A stretch of 64,000 bases of DNA from assembly GCF_035582795.1 (NCBI RefSeq), contig NC_134370.1, positions 31,235,501-31,299,500 of the forward strand. The letters are read 5' to 3'. Shown here one piece after another: positions 26,923 through 39,130 of the stretch. Both the position numbers and the translations under genes were made by a program. The notes beneath the pieces were generated by a model. It saw nothing but the letters and a program-made list of their open reading frames with translations, did not search any database and was not told the DNA's origin. Each line of letters begins with the position of its first letter. Position 1 is the first letter of the stretch. This stretch comes from Mycteria americana (lineage: Eukaryota > Chordata > Aves > Ciconiiformes > Ciconiidae).

Positions 26923-28350
26923 TGCCATGCTGGGGCGCAGCGGCGGGCCCCCGGGGGGCGAGAACAGGGTCCAGGCCCGGCCGAAAGCGAGTGAGGGCCG
27001 CGGCCCGGCTCAGGCCTAGGCCTGAGGCGGGGGCTGGCCGCCTCCCTGCCCCTTCAGGCGTTCTCGCTGCCCTGCCTAAGCTGGAATGGGTTTCCTCATG
27101 CTTTGGTGCAGCAGTGACTTCGCAGTGTTTCCTTACTGCTGTATTTGCCAGTTAATATGCTGGAACGTTGATGGTGTTGTGTTTTCTCGTTAACAGTCGG
27201 CTGTCGTTCGTCCTTTTTGTTAATCTAATGCTTGAAGGTGTCTTGCTTTGAATATCGGTTTCAACAAAATAAAACTCAGGATCATAGACTTGCCACTGTA
27301 AGTTCCTGCGAACTGTATCATCCCAGTGGAAGAGTGGAGTTTAGTAGTGGAAACAGGATGTGTCTCTGAAAGTGCTTCCACTGATAAAAGCAGGATTTCA
27401 TAACTGATTTTCAAAGCAAAGTGACTTCTTCTAGCAGCAGGATTATCTTCTCACTTTTACTTCTTTGTGGTTAATGCTGGCTGTCCAATGCTGCGGGTGC
27501 TTGTTTCTCATGCATGTTTAAAGTTACCTTTATTTGGAATGCTTTTAAATTATATTGGACACTGTACATGTAAGCTATAAACAGTTGTTTGAAAAAATGT
27601 ATTTGTAGTTGGGGTGTCTTGTGGTATCAGAGGTTGTATATAGTCATAATTAAAGTATGTGTAACTACAAGGACACGAGGGTTTTATGTGTAACGTGTGC
27701 ACTATTTGTGGAAGTAAGCTAGCAGTTTTAGTACTACCTATAGAATGCATAGGCTGCTGTCTGCTTATGCCGTCAATTGGTGTCATCATCTTCTGGTCAA
27801 AACTGCACAAGATGACGTGAACTTGTGTTCTCGGCTGTGACCTTGACTGAATGCCGTGTCCATAAACTTAACTAATTCTTCAAAGAATAGTTTAAAACCT
27901 CTCTAAAACTTTTTCTGCCACATATGTTATGCTATTTATTCATTTGGGTTTATACTTAGCTGAAGTTTATGTAAATTTGGAGCACCTTTTTGAACATTTA
28001 TGTGGAGGGCAGAGTGCTCATGCAGTGTTATGTCTCAAAATGAAAGTTAGTTACCAAAGTAATTTAAACATAAGTACGTAAAGGGTCTTGATGTAATTGA
28101 TATGTATGAGAAAGCGGTATGTTCTTCTGTTGTCAGGTAAGTTGTGAGAGAGAAGTCTCTGATGGAAATGGGAGACAAACATAGATAGAACTGCATATTT
28201 AAGAAGGTTCTGGCTCTTACTACAGTACTCTAGTGATGGTACCATTTTTATTATAGGCTGTAGTGTAGTTGAGAATAAGTAGTAAGTGTACCTTGTTGTC
28301 TGAAAACCACGTAACAAAATAGTAAAGCATATTTTCTCGTGCACTTGCAG

Positions 28351-28510
28351 GAACACAGTGCATTAAATTATCTAAGCAACCATGCTGGCTGCAAGGCTGG
28401 TATGCCTGAGGGCATTATCATGCCACACTATCCGCCCCACCATTACTCAGGCTTCCCCAGCTTTGAGGAACTCCAATATAAAAGCCTACAGGCTGTGGCA
28501 GCCTAACCAG
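28351..28510 (+). CDS. GHITM: GHITM exon 2 (start codon, presequence)
   Basis: The acceptor ...cacttgcag ends at 28350; 31 bases of 5'UTR precede ATG at 28382 (context CAACCATGC). It codes residues 1-43, the variable mitochondrial targeting part, and ends at phase 0 before GTAAGG. The first ten residues equal human GHITM; the rest has diverged, as is usual for presequences. Confidence 0.95.
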
Positions 28511-31500
28511 GTAAGGTAATTCTCTTTCTAATGGTTCTGACTGCTGATATTTTAAAGGATTAAGTATTTTGCCAAAAGAATCGCCTTGCATGGAGAACCT
28601 GTTTTGAATGATCATGAGCCTTCTGCTTGTTTGAGGTGCCTGCTCTAATTTACTGAAAGAGCGTTACTGAATCAAAAAAAAAAGTTTTTAAGAGCAGTTG
28701 AAATAATGTCTTCTGTTCCAATGACTATTTCCTCAATGAAATTATTGGAAAAAAGAACTTAAAGGAGGTAGGTAGTGATGAACAAGCCTCACTATGTAAG
28801 GTGGGAGGAGCAGAAATTCTTGTGTGACCTTCTCCTAGCTCCCTGTCTCTTAAGAGTTTTAACTATAATATTGAAGTAAAAACTTTCTTTTCAAAGACTT
28901 TAGTCCCAATATGTGTTTAGAGCTGTAGATCACGTTAGAGCAATTTCTGAACTATGGCAGGGCTATCTGGGTCTTACCAGCAGTTTTAGAAACTGGGCTG
29001 TCATTAGTTTAAGACACTGTCTGTTTATTCTTCATTGAGAGAAGATGTTTCATTTTTGCTTTCTGCCTGGGTAACACAACTGTTAGGAGGCATTGCTCTT
29101 TTGTCATCATCTTGGTGGAAGTGCCCATGGCGTATTCTTCACCTCCTTTGTGTTTTCTTCTTAAGCCTTAGAAAACTGTTTTAAGCATCCTAAGTTTGTA
29201 GGTATGTTGGGGTTGTGGGGTGTGTGTGTGTCTTGTTGGATTTTTTTTTTTGTGTGGTGTTTTTATTTCTGTGGTGTGTGCTACACAATTACAGTGTAGG
29301 GCTAGATTTCCTTAGATGCAAAACACAACAAAACTGAAGTGCTATGGTAAACTGCCTGAATTTTATTGCTCTAATGGCTGATGATAGTATTGGTTGTAGA
29401 TTTTGGGTTTTAGTGTTAAAACAAACTCACAGCTTTGAGTGAGCCCTTGGTTGCTCAGGTGCCTGTATAATAATTCAGAAATTCCTGGAAAAAATGGTAA
29501 GGAAACTTCAGAAGTTGTTTCTGAACATAAATAAGAGTTTATTCTGTGTTGCTCTTGCAGCTTACTAAGACTTTGAGCAGCATGCTGTATTTATTTGGAG
29601 CTTGTCAGCCTTAAAAATCTTTAAGTTTATAGGCCTTCACTCAAGGTTTGTTCTCTAAATCAAGTCTAGAGTTGAAAGCAAATAATTCATGCTGCTTTTC
29701 CAAATTTAGTGTCTGTAAAGTATAAGTATTGTGGAAGAATATTTTTTTACATAAGTGTTTACATAAAGAGTGTTTTTACATAGAAACTGAAATAATTTTT
29801 TTACAAAATAAAGAAGTAAAGAGTATGTTTTTATATTTTGAAAAAAAGCCTTATGCCCCTGTTTAGAAGAAATGCAAACTGAACTTCAGCTTCTGAAATT
29901 CACTGCATTGGTTCTGTACTTCTAGAATGTATGAATGTTATTCACAAAGCTTCCTAAACTTTAATGTTCAGTTTTTTTCCTTGAGCACAGTTGCTTCATG
30001 TCTTTGGGAGGTAAGCATAGCTAAATAAGAGACTATGTAGCAATTCTAAGTGTAGCAAGTACATTGATAAGAAATGTCTTCTGTTTTATTTCCTTGAATC
30101 TTTCTTATGTTATTTCTGAATCTAACAGTGTTATGCCACCAGAGTAAGAACGGGTGTGAGGCGTGGAAAAATTGGCCAGGAAATTAAAGAAGCAGCATTT
30201 GAGCCATCTGCAGAAACGGCACTTAAAGGTAGAGTAGCTCTGCTTTAAATACTGAGAATCTTTGAAGCCGAATTTAAAACTTCCTCGAAGGAATTGGTTT
30301 CCTTCAAACCATTAAAGAGACTGAGAATATTGTTACATATGAAAGTTTGCTTAGTGGTCTCCCTCAAAGGACTGGAGGCAGTTTCTCTGCTTGTCTTTTC
30401 TTGTGAAGTTTAAAGCTGCAAATATGTCACAGTATAGAGAAATTTCTTGCTGTCTCTACTTTAAGATGCTGTTGAGAACTGTGAAGTCAAAAATTATTGT
30501 CTTTTAATGGAGACTTGGTTGCAGATATTAAAAAGAAATATGCTAACTCTTGCTTTGCTACATCTACTTTGTATACTGTTTAAAGGAAAGATTTTTCTAC
30601 AATGTGTACAGTTTGCAGAAAAAGTTTATGGTACTAGCAAGCACAGTAAGCAATGCCTTACATGACTGTAGTACATCTAGTGTGGATCGTAATTTCAGTG
30701 GATTACAAAGGGATTTTTTGATAGTGTTCAGCAGAACAGACTTGTAAATGTGCTGTAATAGTATTGAACTGACAAATGGAACACATGTAGATTGGCCAGA
30801 CAGTGTCTTGGCTGTAACATGTTAGAAAAAAGTGTAGCCTTAGAATTATACAACTGAAGGTATTTGGTCTCAGCTGCTCTTACTTCAGTTATAACAATAT
30901 TTTATGATTGATATTTATATTTGTAGCAGTAATCTGATATGTTTATCAGATATACTACCAGTTTCTACTGTCTGATTTTTAGACATACTGCCAGTGTGTC
31001 TGGCAGCATGTCTAAAAGTCAGACAGTAGAAACTGGTAGTATGTCATGTGTTGTTGCCTGTGAGTTTTGGAAATCCTTTTTTAAACTGATTTGGATCTAA
31101 TTGCTACCAAAGAGCTCTTGAAGGAGCAAGCATTAAGGGCAGATGAATGAGAGGAAAGGACACAATGGCTAGTTTTTCTCCTGGTTTATAGTGAGTTGAT
31201 TAGTGAAATGGTATACTAAATCAGCAGACAGGTGAACTCTTCTGTTGGAGAACCTGTTAACTGGTTTTGTGTTGGAATTCCTGTCACTGTAATGAAGGTC
31301 AGTAAACCTGGCATGTTACTAGCTGGTCTCTTATTTCTTACTCTGTTTTATGAAGCTATATTGTGTTGGTAGGCTGAAGACAGAGTTGTTCACATGTAGC
31401 TCAATGAGAACTGGTAACGCAGTGACTTGAAGTTAAGTGGAGCTTTAAGAAAGAAGCCTGACATGAATCAGCTATTAGACATACAACAAAACTCATGTGA

Positions 31501-34500
31501 GGATGATGTTAACTATCTGAGAAAAAACATTCATGAGAGTGTGGATTTTTTTCTTTATACAGCTGATCGCCTGGGGAAATTTATTGTTGCTGGAGGGGCT
31601 GCTGTTGGCCTGGGGGCCCTCTGTTACTATGGAATGGGCATGTCCAGTGAGATTGGAGCTATTGAAAGAGCTGTGTAAGTAAGATGGCTTACAGTTTTAA
31701 GTAAAGAGTACGTCAAGTGAATCTCCTTCCTCTTTATATCCATCCCTTCTTTAGCTGGTATCACCCAGTGTACACATAGCTTACATTTTTTTTTTTAAGC
31801 TCTGAACAGAAAGCCCTTGCCTCTGCAAGATTTTAAAGCATATAACGGAAAGCAAAATTTGAATTATCCAAGCTTAAATAGATATTGACTTAAGTGAGTT
31901 CCTTCATTTTGCTAAATTTGAAATTTATTTGTGAAGAGTATATAAATATGTCTTATGAGGTGTGCCACAGGTAATTTATGGTTAGTCTTCTGTAAAACAT
32001 ATTGTTAAGACCACTTTGCCTGGTGTTCCTATGAGACTGTTCATTAAATCTTAATACAGCATGTTGGAAAGAGAGTCTCCTTTGAACACACCACTTACCT
32101 TGATGTAAGCCCTGCTCTAATAAATACGTTTTGCTTAAAACTTTGGTGTATTGCTTTTTGGCCAACAAAAACCTGACTGTGATAGCAAAACCATATAGTT
32201 ACTTAGACTTAAAAGATGGTTAGTGATAAGCATGGGCTTGGGAGAAATGAGTGCTGGAGACATTTTGCTTTACTTACTCTTCATTTATATTTGGAAGTGA
32301 CCATCAGCATTCATATTGAATGTTCGCTAGTTGTATCTATGAGAAGCTTTTCATTCATACAGCTGTCTGTATTTTTTTCTCCACGAGCCTTGAAGTAATG
32401 GGTCAAAAGAGTAAAATGGGAGAAAATGTGTGTACTGTGTTTAAGTTTGGTATTAGCAGGGAAAGCTTCCTGTCCATAGTATGACCAAATCATGCTGCAG
32501 AAACTCATTCAAGTCTAGGTCTATTGCTGTTAGAGCTCTCAAAATGAAGTTTGTGTCTTTTGATGGCAGATAATCATGTGCACGGTGACTCAGCAATTTG
32601 TGAGCTGCTCAGCAGGCTACTTAGTGCCCAGTACACATTCTGCAGACATTTCTCCCTAAACCAGTCTGTTATATATACACCATTCTCTATTTTTCCATAG
32701 TTAAAAAGCATTTGTTACTCTGTTTCCCATGTATGCTTCCTCCTTAGAATTGAACTATAATTAGTGTTATTTGTAATTTTCAGTGTTTCTAGAGAGTTAT
32801 GTTACATTAGACCAGCAAGATTTAAAAGTTCAGCCCCCTGTTATAAGGTAAACTCATGGCAGAAGTTGCTAGACCACACCATGATTATGAAACCTCCCTT
32901 ATATCTATAGCTGTTAATACACTTAACAACTTGTGTTTTTAGTTGGTCTTCATTCTGATACTGGTAATTGCACAGCTATGTATGACTGCTTATTTTTCAG
33001 TATTTGGCCACAGTATGTGAAAGACAGAATTCGCTCTACTTACATGTACTTTGCGGGAAGCATTGGCTTGACGGCACTGTCTGCTGTAGCAGTAAGCAGA
33101 TCTCCAGCACTCATGAGCCTTATGACAAGAGGCTCCTGGCTGGTAAGATTATGTTATAAAAATAAAAATGTTTACTGAGAAAAGACCCCAAATGTGATGG
33201 TTGATACAAAAAATGTGAGATGTAAACTACTTGGTGAAAAGTAAGGCAAAACTTCACTTAGACTAGTGTCCTTATCCATAAAGACTACTTAAGTATTGTA
33301 ATGATACTTTATGATTTAAGATTTGGTGATTCTAATTACATGCTGGCATGCACCTTCTATACTGCTTTGATAGTTTGTCAAAGATAAACTACATAAAAAA
33401 ACGCTATGCTATCCTTACCAGCTATATGCAAGTAAGAACCTGTTACAAACAGCCATCTGAGGCTAATGACACTATTTCTGTCGCTTTCTAAAAATGGTAA
33501 CTGAGGTCCCTATACATTCTTACTCCTCCCTGTGTTCTTCTGTATAGCTCTTTGAAAGCTGCCTCCTGTTTGCCAAGGCTGAAACAATACTGGTAGGCAA
33601 ATCATCCAGGCAAACTGCTAACAAAATGCATCTGCTTAGTACATATTCAGTGCGTTAAGTGGAGTGGAACGATAATAGTTAAATGCCAACACCTACATAA
33701 TTTTATAGAGATTAATTTAATAATGCATCCTTGGTGATGAACCAAAGTTGTACATTTCTGACTAGTTTGCTACCTGCTGGATGTTTCTGCTTGGAATCAT
33801 CAGTAAAAGGAGGCAATGAGGTTTAAAAATCATTGGTAGCAAAAGCATGTGAACCGAGTATTGGCTTTGGGTGGAGAAATGTACAAGAAAAAAGTACGGG
33901 TAACATTTCAGGTACCTTAATGAGGATTAGAGTGAGGGGCGGAACCATATGTTTTCCTTCTCTTACACAACTAAGAGATTTGTTGCCATCTTACTTCTAA
34001 ACTTGGATTCCTAGAAGACTGAGTAAAAGTAAAATGGGAATTACTGCAAGCTAGGATCTGCAAAGATTTGACTGTAACCTTACAGGAATAAAATTGATAA
34101 ATGTTCCAGTTATGAATTAGGTTGGTGTTTTGAGAATTACACTATTGACTTTTAGAGTAGGAGGTTAGAACAGAGACCGAATGTCCTAATGCTAACTTGA
34201 GCTCTGTAATACTGTTTTTACAGGCAATAGGTGCAACTTTTGCAGCTATGATTGGTGCTGGAATGTTGGTCAGGTCCATATCCTATGAAAATAGTCCAGG
34301 AGCTAAGCATTTGGCTTGGATGATGCATTCGGGTATGTGATTTTAGTGTTCATTGTAGAGATGTCTGTGCTTCAGTGTGACCAGATTCTTACTTTAACAA
34401 AACTTTGACTTTAAGGTAAATTTTTATATACTGCTGTAGGAGAGTTAAGATTTTTCAGAGAGCAATTAGAACACCTGAACGTCAGGAATATTTCTTATGT

Positions 34501-37337
34501 GTCCTTAACAGAACTCTGTATTTTTCATAATCTTCTAAAAGTCATGCTCAAATTAAACTTGAGATGTGTGTATGCTACATTGGCTAGAACTAATTGGTTT
34601 CATAGCTGTTTTGGTTTTGTGACTGCTTTCTGGCACTATAGCTTCTGTAAGCACTATTGCCTACGCTTACCATTCTTCAGCTGTACAGGATAGGAAAGTA
34701 TTTGAAAACTTGACGAGAAAAATGAGATTTTTAGTATTAAACTGCAGCTTCTTAGGTACGTGTTCCTATCAGGTACGTAAGCTGTGAGTACAGATAAGTT
34801 TCTCACTAATGATACCTACTTCAAATACAATGGCTATCATTTTTCACAACTGTTTTGCCAGAAATAATTTATGGTTCAGGAAAGACATGTGGATCTTGGG
34901 CACTGGAATCATATTTGCCTCTCAAGAGCTAACGTTTCTACCAAGAAGAAATTGTGTTTATTTTAGTGATTGTTATTAAGTTAAACAACTTAATGTGATA
35001 TTAATGGACTAGATAGAGGTTTCATACAAGACTCTAGCAAAAAGTCTGACTTGTTTGTCTAAATAATTACTGTAGCAGAAATTTGTCTTGCTTTTCAATG
35101 TTGAGTGCTCCTGTGGCTAATTATGTAGTTGATTAGTCTATGCTAAGTATCTGTTACCAGCTCTGTTTTGAACAGATCAATATGTTGGCTTTTGTTAGTC
35201 TTTCTTCCAAAGACCAGCTCCTTGAAATACTCTCCAGAGGTAGATAAAAGGTCACAGAATTTAAGGTTGCTAATTTATTGTGCTCCCTTCTAGATAGGTG
35301 CACAATCAAGTGTGTTGGTATTTTGTTGTGTAAGTAGATTAGTTTAAGCCATGTTATCTCACTGGGAAAAAAAAAAATTGTTTTGGCAGGTGGTGTTTCT
35401 ACCAGAACTGTTCCAAATCTTATGATTGGTGTGGGTTTTTTTCCTTTGGATAGGTGTCATGGGTGCAGTGGTGGCTCCTCTTGCTTTCTTGGGTGGTCCT
35501 TTGCTGATCAGAGCTGCCTGGTATACTGCTGGAATCGTCGGAGGGCTCTCCACTGTGGCCATGTGTGCTCCGAGTGAAAAATTTCTGAACATGGGAGGAC
35601 CACTTGGAATAGGCTTAGGCTTTGTTCTTGCCTCTTCAATTGGTAAAATAATGTTTTAATACTGTCAGATAAAGTAGGTTATAAACTTAAGCTGCTAAGA
35701 TGCAGCTCACATTTAATTGCAGACTGGTCTGTCTAGTTAAGATTTGCTGTAAATAGCCCTTGCAACTCTAGCACAGCAGAAAATACTCTGTTAAATTTGT
35801 TCTTGAAAACAAACGTGAGGTTACAGTGCTGGCAAGTGTTAATCTGACAAATGGCTGATAGTGCTGGCTTGTATTTTTTGTTACTGCCAATAACTAGGGA
35901 AGCCAGTAAACGTGATCATAGTTCTTGATCCACTTGTTCTTCTCCCTTATGTGTTTCTAGGCATTGTTGCAGTCCTAGGGACAGAGGTACTTTCATGTGA
36001 GGAAAAGTATGCTATTCCCTAGGGTGTTCACAATTATTGGATCAGGTTGTATATGTGACATCTTCAGCTCATGTGTTAAAGCTCTTGGTATCAAAATGCA
36101 CCACGAATTCAGAATTGAATATTCATTGAAAAACATGCACCTACAGTAACTGAAGTTTGACCCGACTCAGAGTAGCAGATGCACAGAGTAGCTTTCTTTA
36201 ACACTGTTGTACATTCCCCTCCAGGATCCATGTTCTTGCCTCCTACTTCTGCTTTTGGTGCGGGCTTGTATTCGGTAGCTGTTTATGGTGGACTGGTACT
36301 GTTTGGTATGTTCCTGCTCTACGATACACAGCATGTTATCAAGCGTGCAGAAACTATTCCGTATTATGGAGTAACAAAATATGATCCAATCAACGCGTAA
36401 GTATTCTGTGTTAACACAGCTGATCTTGATGTCTGTGTAAGAATTTGCTTCAAGCTATATTGAAGTATGTTTTAAAAACAGCCAGACCTTTTGTTTACCA
36501 TTCAAAAGTGTATTGCTGTTAAATGCGAAGAATCACAGGGTTTAAAAATACAATGTGAAAATAGCTAGTGGAGTTAAAACTGAAACCGTCTGCCTGAAAT
36601 GAGAGAAACAGGGTTGAATGTGTGGTGTCACATGCTTCCAGCAGTACTTCCTAAAAAGTATTTTTGTTTTCTAAAGCATTGCTGGGAGACTTTATAGCTG
36701 CTTTCTGAAAATATCTGTCAGTATCAGCTGAGACAAAAAATGTTAATTCTTTCATAGTCACTTAATATTCACTAGTCTTTGTCACTAAATAAAAAAGCTT
36801 CAACAGCGTGATAGATAGGGAAAGAAGGATTAACTGATTCTCAGTAAAGACCAAGTCTGACTAACAAGTAACTTGCTTGTAAATGTTGTCTGTCTGATCT
36901 TAGGTGAATTGTTTACCTCCTTGATTTTGGTTTCTTATACTTGAAATAGAATAATATTGACCTTCTTCAAAATCCTTGGAGATAAACAGATAAAAGTACA
37001 GCATACAAGCAGAGAGCTACTGTATGAGAACAGTATGCTGTCTGTTAAGACTTCTGTAAATAGTTCCTGCCAGCAGAGATGGTAGAACAAAAAAAGAGGG
37101 GTTTTTTGACATATCAAGCACTGAGGACAATCATAGTTGGGTTTTGTTACAGATGCTTCATGAAGGCTTTTAAAAATGAAGTATAATGGTGTGAAACACC
37201 AAATACTACTTGTGTTCAACAGTATTAACTTCAATTTCCTGTTTCCTAGGTGCATGGGTATCTACACAGATACACTGAACATCTTCATTCGGGTGGCCAC
37301 CATGCTTGCGGGTGGTGGAGGTGGCAGGAGAAAGTAA
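28382..37337 (+). CDS. GHITM: GHITM / TMBIM5, mitochondrial Bax-inhibitor-1 family protein (8 coding exons)
   Basis: Growth hormone inducible transmembrane protein (TMBIM5, MICS1) is an inner mitochondrial membrane protein. It is reported to act in cristae organisation, cytochrome c retention and Ca2+/H+ exchange. Coding exons 28382-28510, 30129-30228, 31563-31674, 33001-33142, 34224-34332, 35454-35642, 36225-36396 and 37250-37337 join with matching phases (0,1,2,0,1,1,2) and GT/AG junctions. The product is 346 residues against 345 in human. The start MLAARLVCLR matches human exactly. Residues 1 to about 45 are a basic mitochondrial presequence. From about residue 84 hydrophobic segments follow: FIVAGGAAVGLGALCYYG, the GSIGLTALSA segment, ATFAAMIGAGMLV, and the GVMGAVVAPL region through PLGIGLGF and VYGGLVLFGMFLLY. 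The two acidic residues reported as needed for ion exchange fall at Asp294 (LLYDTQ) and Asp325 (YTDTLN), the same numbers as in human. The C-terminus is GGGGGRRK. No disabling change is seen. Confidence 0.98.
30129..30228 (+). CDS. GHITM: GHITM exon 3
   Basis: Acceptor tctaacag, donor G|GTAGAG. It codes residues 44-76 plus one base, beginning CYATRVRTGVRRGKIGQEIKE. The human counterpart is YATKTRIGIRRGRTGQELKE, so the end of the presequence and the start of the mature protein are well conserved. Confidence 0.95.
30952..31042 (+). repeat. 91-bp near-perfect inverted repeat (hairpin) in GHITM intron 3
   Basis: The left arm 30952-30994 and right arm 31000-31042 are 43 bases each and complementary except at two positions, around a 5-base loop TGTGT. 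In RNA from the GHITM strand one mismatch is a U-G wobble and the other an A-C. Complementarity stops abruptly at both ends. The transcript would fold into a stem longer than a typical animal pre-miRNA. It could be a precursor of small RNA, a target of RNA editing, a small foldback element, or the product of a local template switch. The structure is seen directly; the function is unknown. Confidence 0.95.
31563..31674 (+). CDS. GHITM: GHITM exon 4 (first membrane segment)
   Basis: Acceptor ttctttatacag, donor GT|GTAAGT, entering in phase 1 and leaving in phase 2. It codes residues 77-113, including DRLGKFIVAGGAAVGLGALC and SSEIGAIERA. The glycine/alanine-rich hydrophobic stretch is nearly identical to human GHITM. 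An in-frame ATG upstream at 31427 lies in intron and is not a start. Confidence 0.96.
33001..33142 (+). CDS. GHITM: GHITM exon 5
   Basis: Acceptor gcttatttttcag, donor CTG|GTAAGA, phase 2 to phase 0. It codes residues 114-161, beginning VIWPQYVKDRIRSTYMYFAG, the family-typical loop and second membrane segment, and ending at GSWL. Confidence 0.97.
34224..34332 (+). CDS. GHITM: GHITM exon 6
   Basis: Acceptor gtttttacag, donor G|GTATGT, phase 0 to phase 1. It codes residues 162-197 and includes ATFAAMIGAGMLVRSISYE and SPGAKHLAWMMHSG, conserved with human. Confidence 0.97.
35454..35642 (+). CDS. GHITM: GHITM exon 7 (most conserved membrane core)
   Basis: Acceptor cctttggatag, donor G|GTAAAA, phase 1 to phase 1. 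It codes residues 198-260: VMGAVVAPLAFLGG, then PLLIRAAWYTAGIVGGLS and TVAMCAPSEKFLNMGGPLG. The middle part is identical to human over a long run, making this the best anchor for the gene call. Confidence 0.98.
36225..36396 (+). CDS. GHITM: GHITM exon 8 (carries Asp294)
   Basis: Acceptor cattcccctccag, donor GC|GTAAGT, phase 1 to phase 2. It codes residues 261-317 with SMFLPPTSAFGAGLYSVAVY, GGLVLFGMFLLYDTQHVIKR and YGVTKYDPIN. Asp294 in LLYDTQ corresponds to one of the two aspartates implicated in TMBIM5 transport. Confidence 0.97.
37250..37337 (+). CDS. GHITM: GHITM exon 9, coding part (stop codon)
   Basis: Acceptor gtttcctag, entering in phase 2. It codes residues 318-346, including YTDTLNIFIRVATMLAGGGG and RRK, with TAA at 37335-37337. 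Asp325 lies in YTDTLN. The exon continues into the 3'UTR. Confidence 0.97.
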
Positions 37338-39130
37338 ACCAAGACTCCTCTTTGCAGCTGTCTGACAGCCTACCTAGTGCACATACTAAATAAAAATTCA
37401 TGGTTACAACCAGTTTTGCTGCAAGTCAGAAGTTCAAAGCATTTCAGCATATCGTTTCAGTGCAATGTAATTCAGACTTGATAGTTTTTCTTCAAACACC
37501 TTCCAGCTCTGTGTTTAAAATAGTGTGAACTGCTTCTAATTGTACATTATTTTGGGAAAGTAAATTATTTTTAATATATGAGTAAAATAGTCTATCTGCT
37601 TTTTAATGGGTTTGACAGCAGTTCAACTCTTACATTCTTTTTTTTACTGTTACTGCTTAGTAAGGGAAGTAATTTCTAAACTGATATCCCATATGCAGAT
37701 AGAAACACAAGCTACTTCATGAAATGCTGTTGAGATGCATCCATTTTCAGTTAAAATTGTATAAATGGTATTTTGGTGACACATTAAGAAGAACTGAACA
37801 AATTGGATATGGCACTAAATGCAGTAATGACTTCTACCTGGGCAGAAATTTCAGGAAGGTTTAAGCAATTGTCAGAAATGCATTGGATTTGACAGGTGAG
37901 GTGACCAATAAGTGTAAAGGAGACAAGATGAAGAAACTATGCGGCATTTGTCCTATATGAACTTCAGTCTCTTTCTGGAGTACACGTGAGAACTCCTTGC
38001 TTTAATGTTCACGGGATATAATGCCTAGGTTCTTTTGATACTAGATTTATCAAACTGTTGAATAGCAGTAGAGGTGTGCCTTTCTTCCAGTGACTAAACT
38101 TCAGTATTGCAGATGAAGCCCCATCCTTCAGAAGAGCTCCTAGTGCTCATCTCTTACAAGCTTGTACAATTGGCACTGAAAGAGGGAATTGAGGATGGCC
38201 TGCTGTAAACTCAAGTATCATAAATTTACCATACTGTTGTATGCTTTAGTCTGTTTCTAACTCTTCTCCAAATTGGTGTGTTCAGCTTGGTCTAAAAGAA
38301 ATATTCCCTATCAGTGAAATTGATTTAACGTTAAGAAATTTATGCTTACGAAATTCTATTGCTATATGTTGGAATAAAAGGTGAGTTCTTGGGCACAAGA
38401 AAGTTTTGAGCTAATGTCAACAACTCAGACTTTCAATTTCTGGTAAATATGCTATGTTTATGTATGGACTTACAGAACAATAAAATTCTAGCCTCACAAG
38501 TTGACTACTCTCACTTCCCTGTGTTAATAGAAATATTTTAGTACCCCTGCACTAATAACGCAATGAAGAGTACTATAAATATTTTTTTGTCTACAATTTC
38601 CTTTGTAAGAGAGTGCGTATTCCTCAAAATCTGCAAAGACGATTTCCAGTTTCACTGGCTAGCGTCTTTTTGGGGATGTTTCCCAGATGAAAGATGCTGA
38701 TCTACACTTGCTTCAAGTGGTTCTGTTAGTGTAACCTGTTGGCTGCTGACTACAGCCAGTGCTGCTTTTATGTCTGTCAGATACTGTAGTATGTTTAGTC
38801 TCTTCAATCATAGGGAAGAAACAGTGGATTGTGAAGAACCTTGTTGGAACTCCTTTGTGCCCAAAGGTTATATGGCACAATCTAGTTCCTGGCACGATTA
38901 CAGCTGAAGGAAAATCAAGTATTTAGATGGAAGAAATCTCTGGACTGTGTAAAGTCTAAGTAGCCTGTTGAGAGGATTTTATCTTTTTTAAGCAATTTCA
39001 TATGCTTAATCAATTTCTACATGCTGTTGCTGAAGACAGCACTGTGTTTGTCCTCAAATTCTGAAATCTACAGAGAGCTGTCTTACAACAAAATTCTAAT
39101 ACTTGTGCCTGTAATAAAACTCAGGCAAAA
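37338..39130 (+). promoter_or_regulatory. GHITM: GHITM 3'UTR with several polyadenylation signals
   Basis: AATAAA hexamers occur at 37389-37394, only about 50 bases after the stop, and at 38373-38378, 38479-38484 and 39113-39118. Alternative polyadenylation would give 3'UTRs from under 0.1 kb to about 1.8 kb. Human GHITM has a 3'UTR of roughly a kilobase, as I recall, so the 38.4-38.5 kb pair is the likeliest main site. Usage cannot be read from the sequence. Confidence 0.6.

Larger units (their letters stand above)
25991..27070. promoter_or_regulatory. GHITM: CpG island of the GHITM promoter
   Basis: About 1 kb of dense CpG and very high GC, sharply different from the AT-rich flanks. It sits about 1.3-2.4 kb upstream of the first coding exon of GHITM, as expected for a ubiquitously expressed mitochondrial gene. 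Several open frames of 80-200 codons exist on both strands, but they are low-complexity Arg/Ala/Pro/Gly translations of GC-rich DNA and are not genes. Confidence 0.9.

Noticed and set aside
31427-31678. 83-codon open frame starting in GHITM intron 3
   Set aside because: It reads from intron into exon 4; the ATG is intronic and the frame ends just past the exon 4 donor.
33735-33830. Possible C/D box snoRNA in GHITM intron 5 (GTGATGA with a later TCTGAC)
   Set aside because: No properly spaced D box (CTGA) or terminal stem follows; the same holds for the GTGATGA near 28775 and the CTGATGA near 29379.
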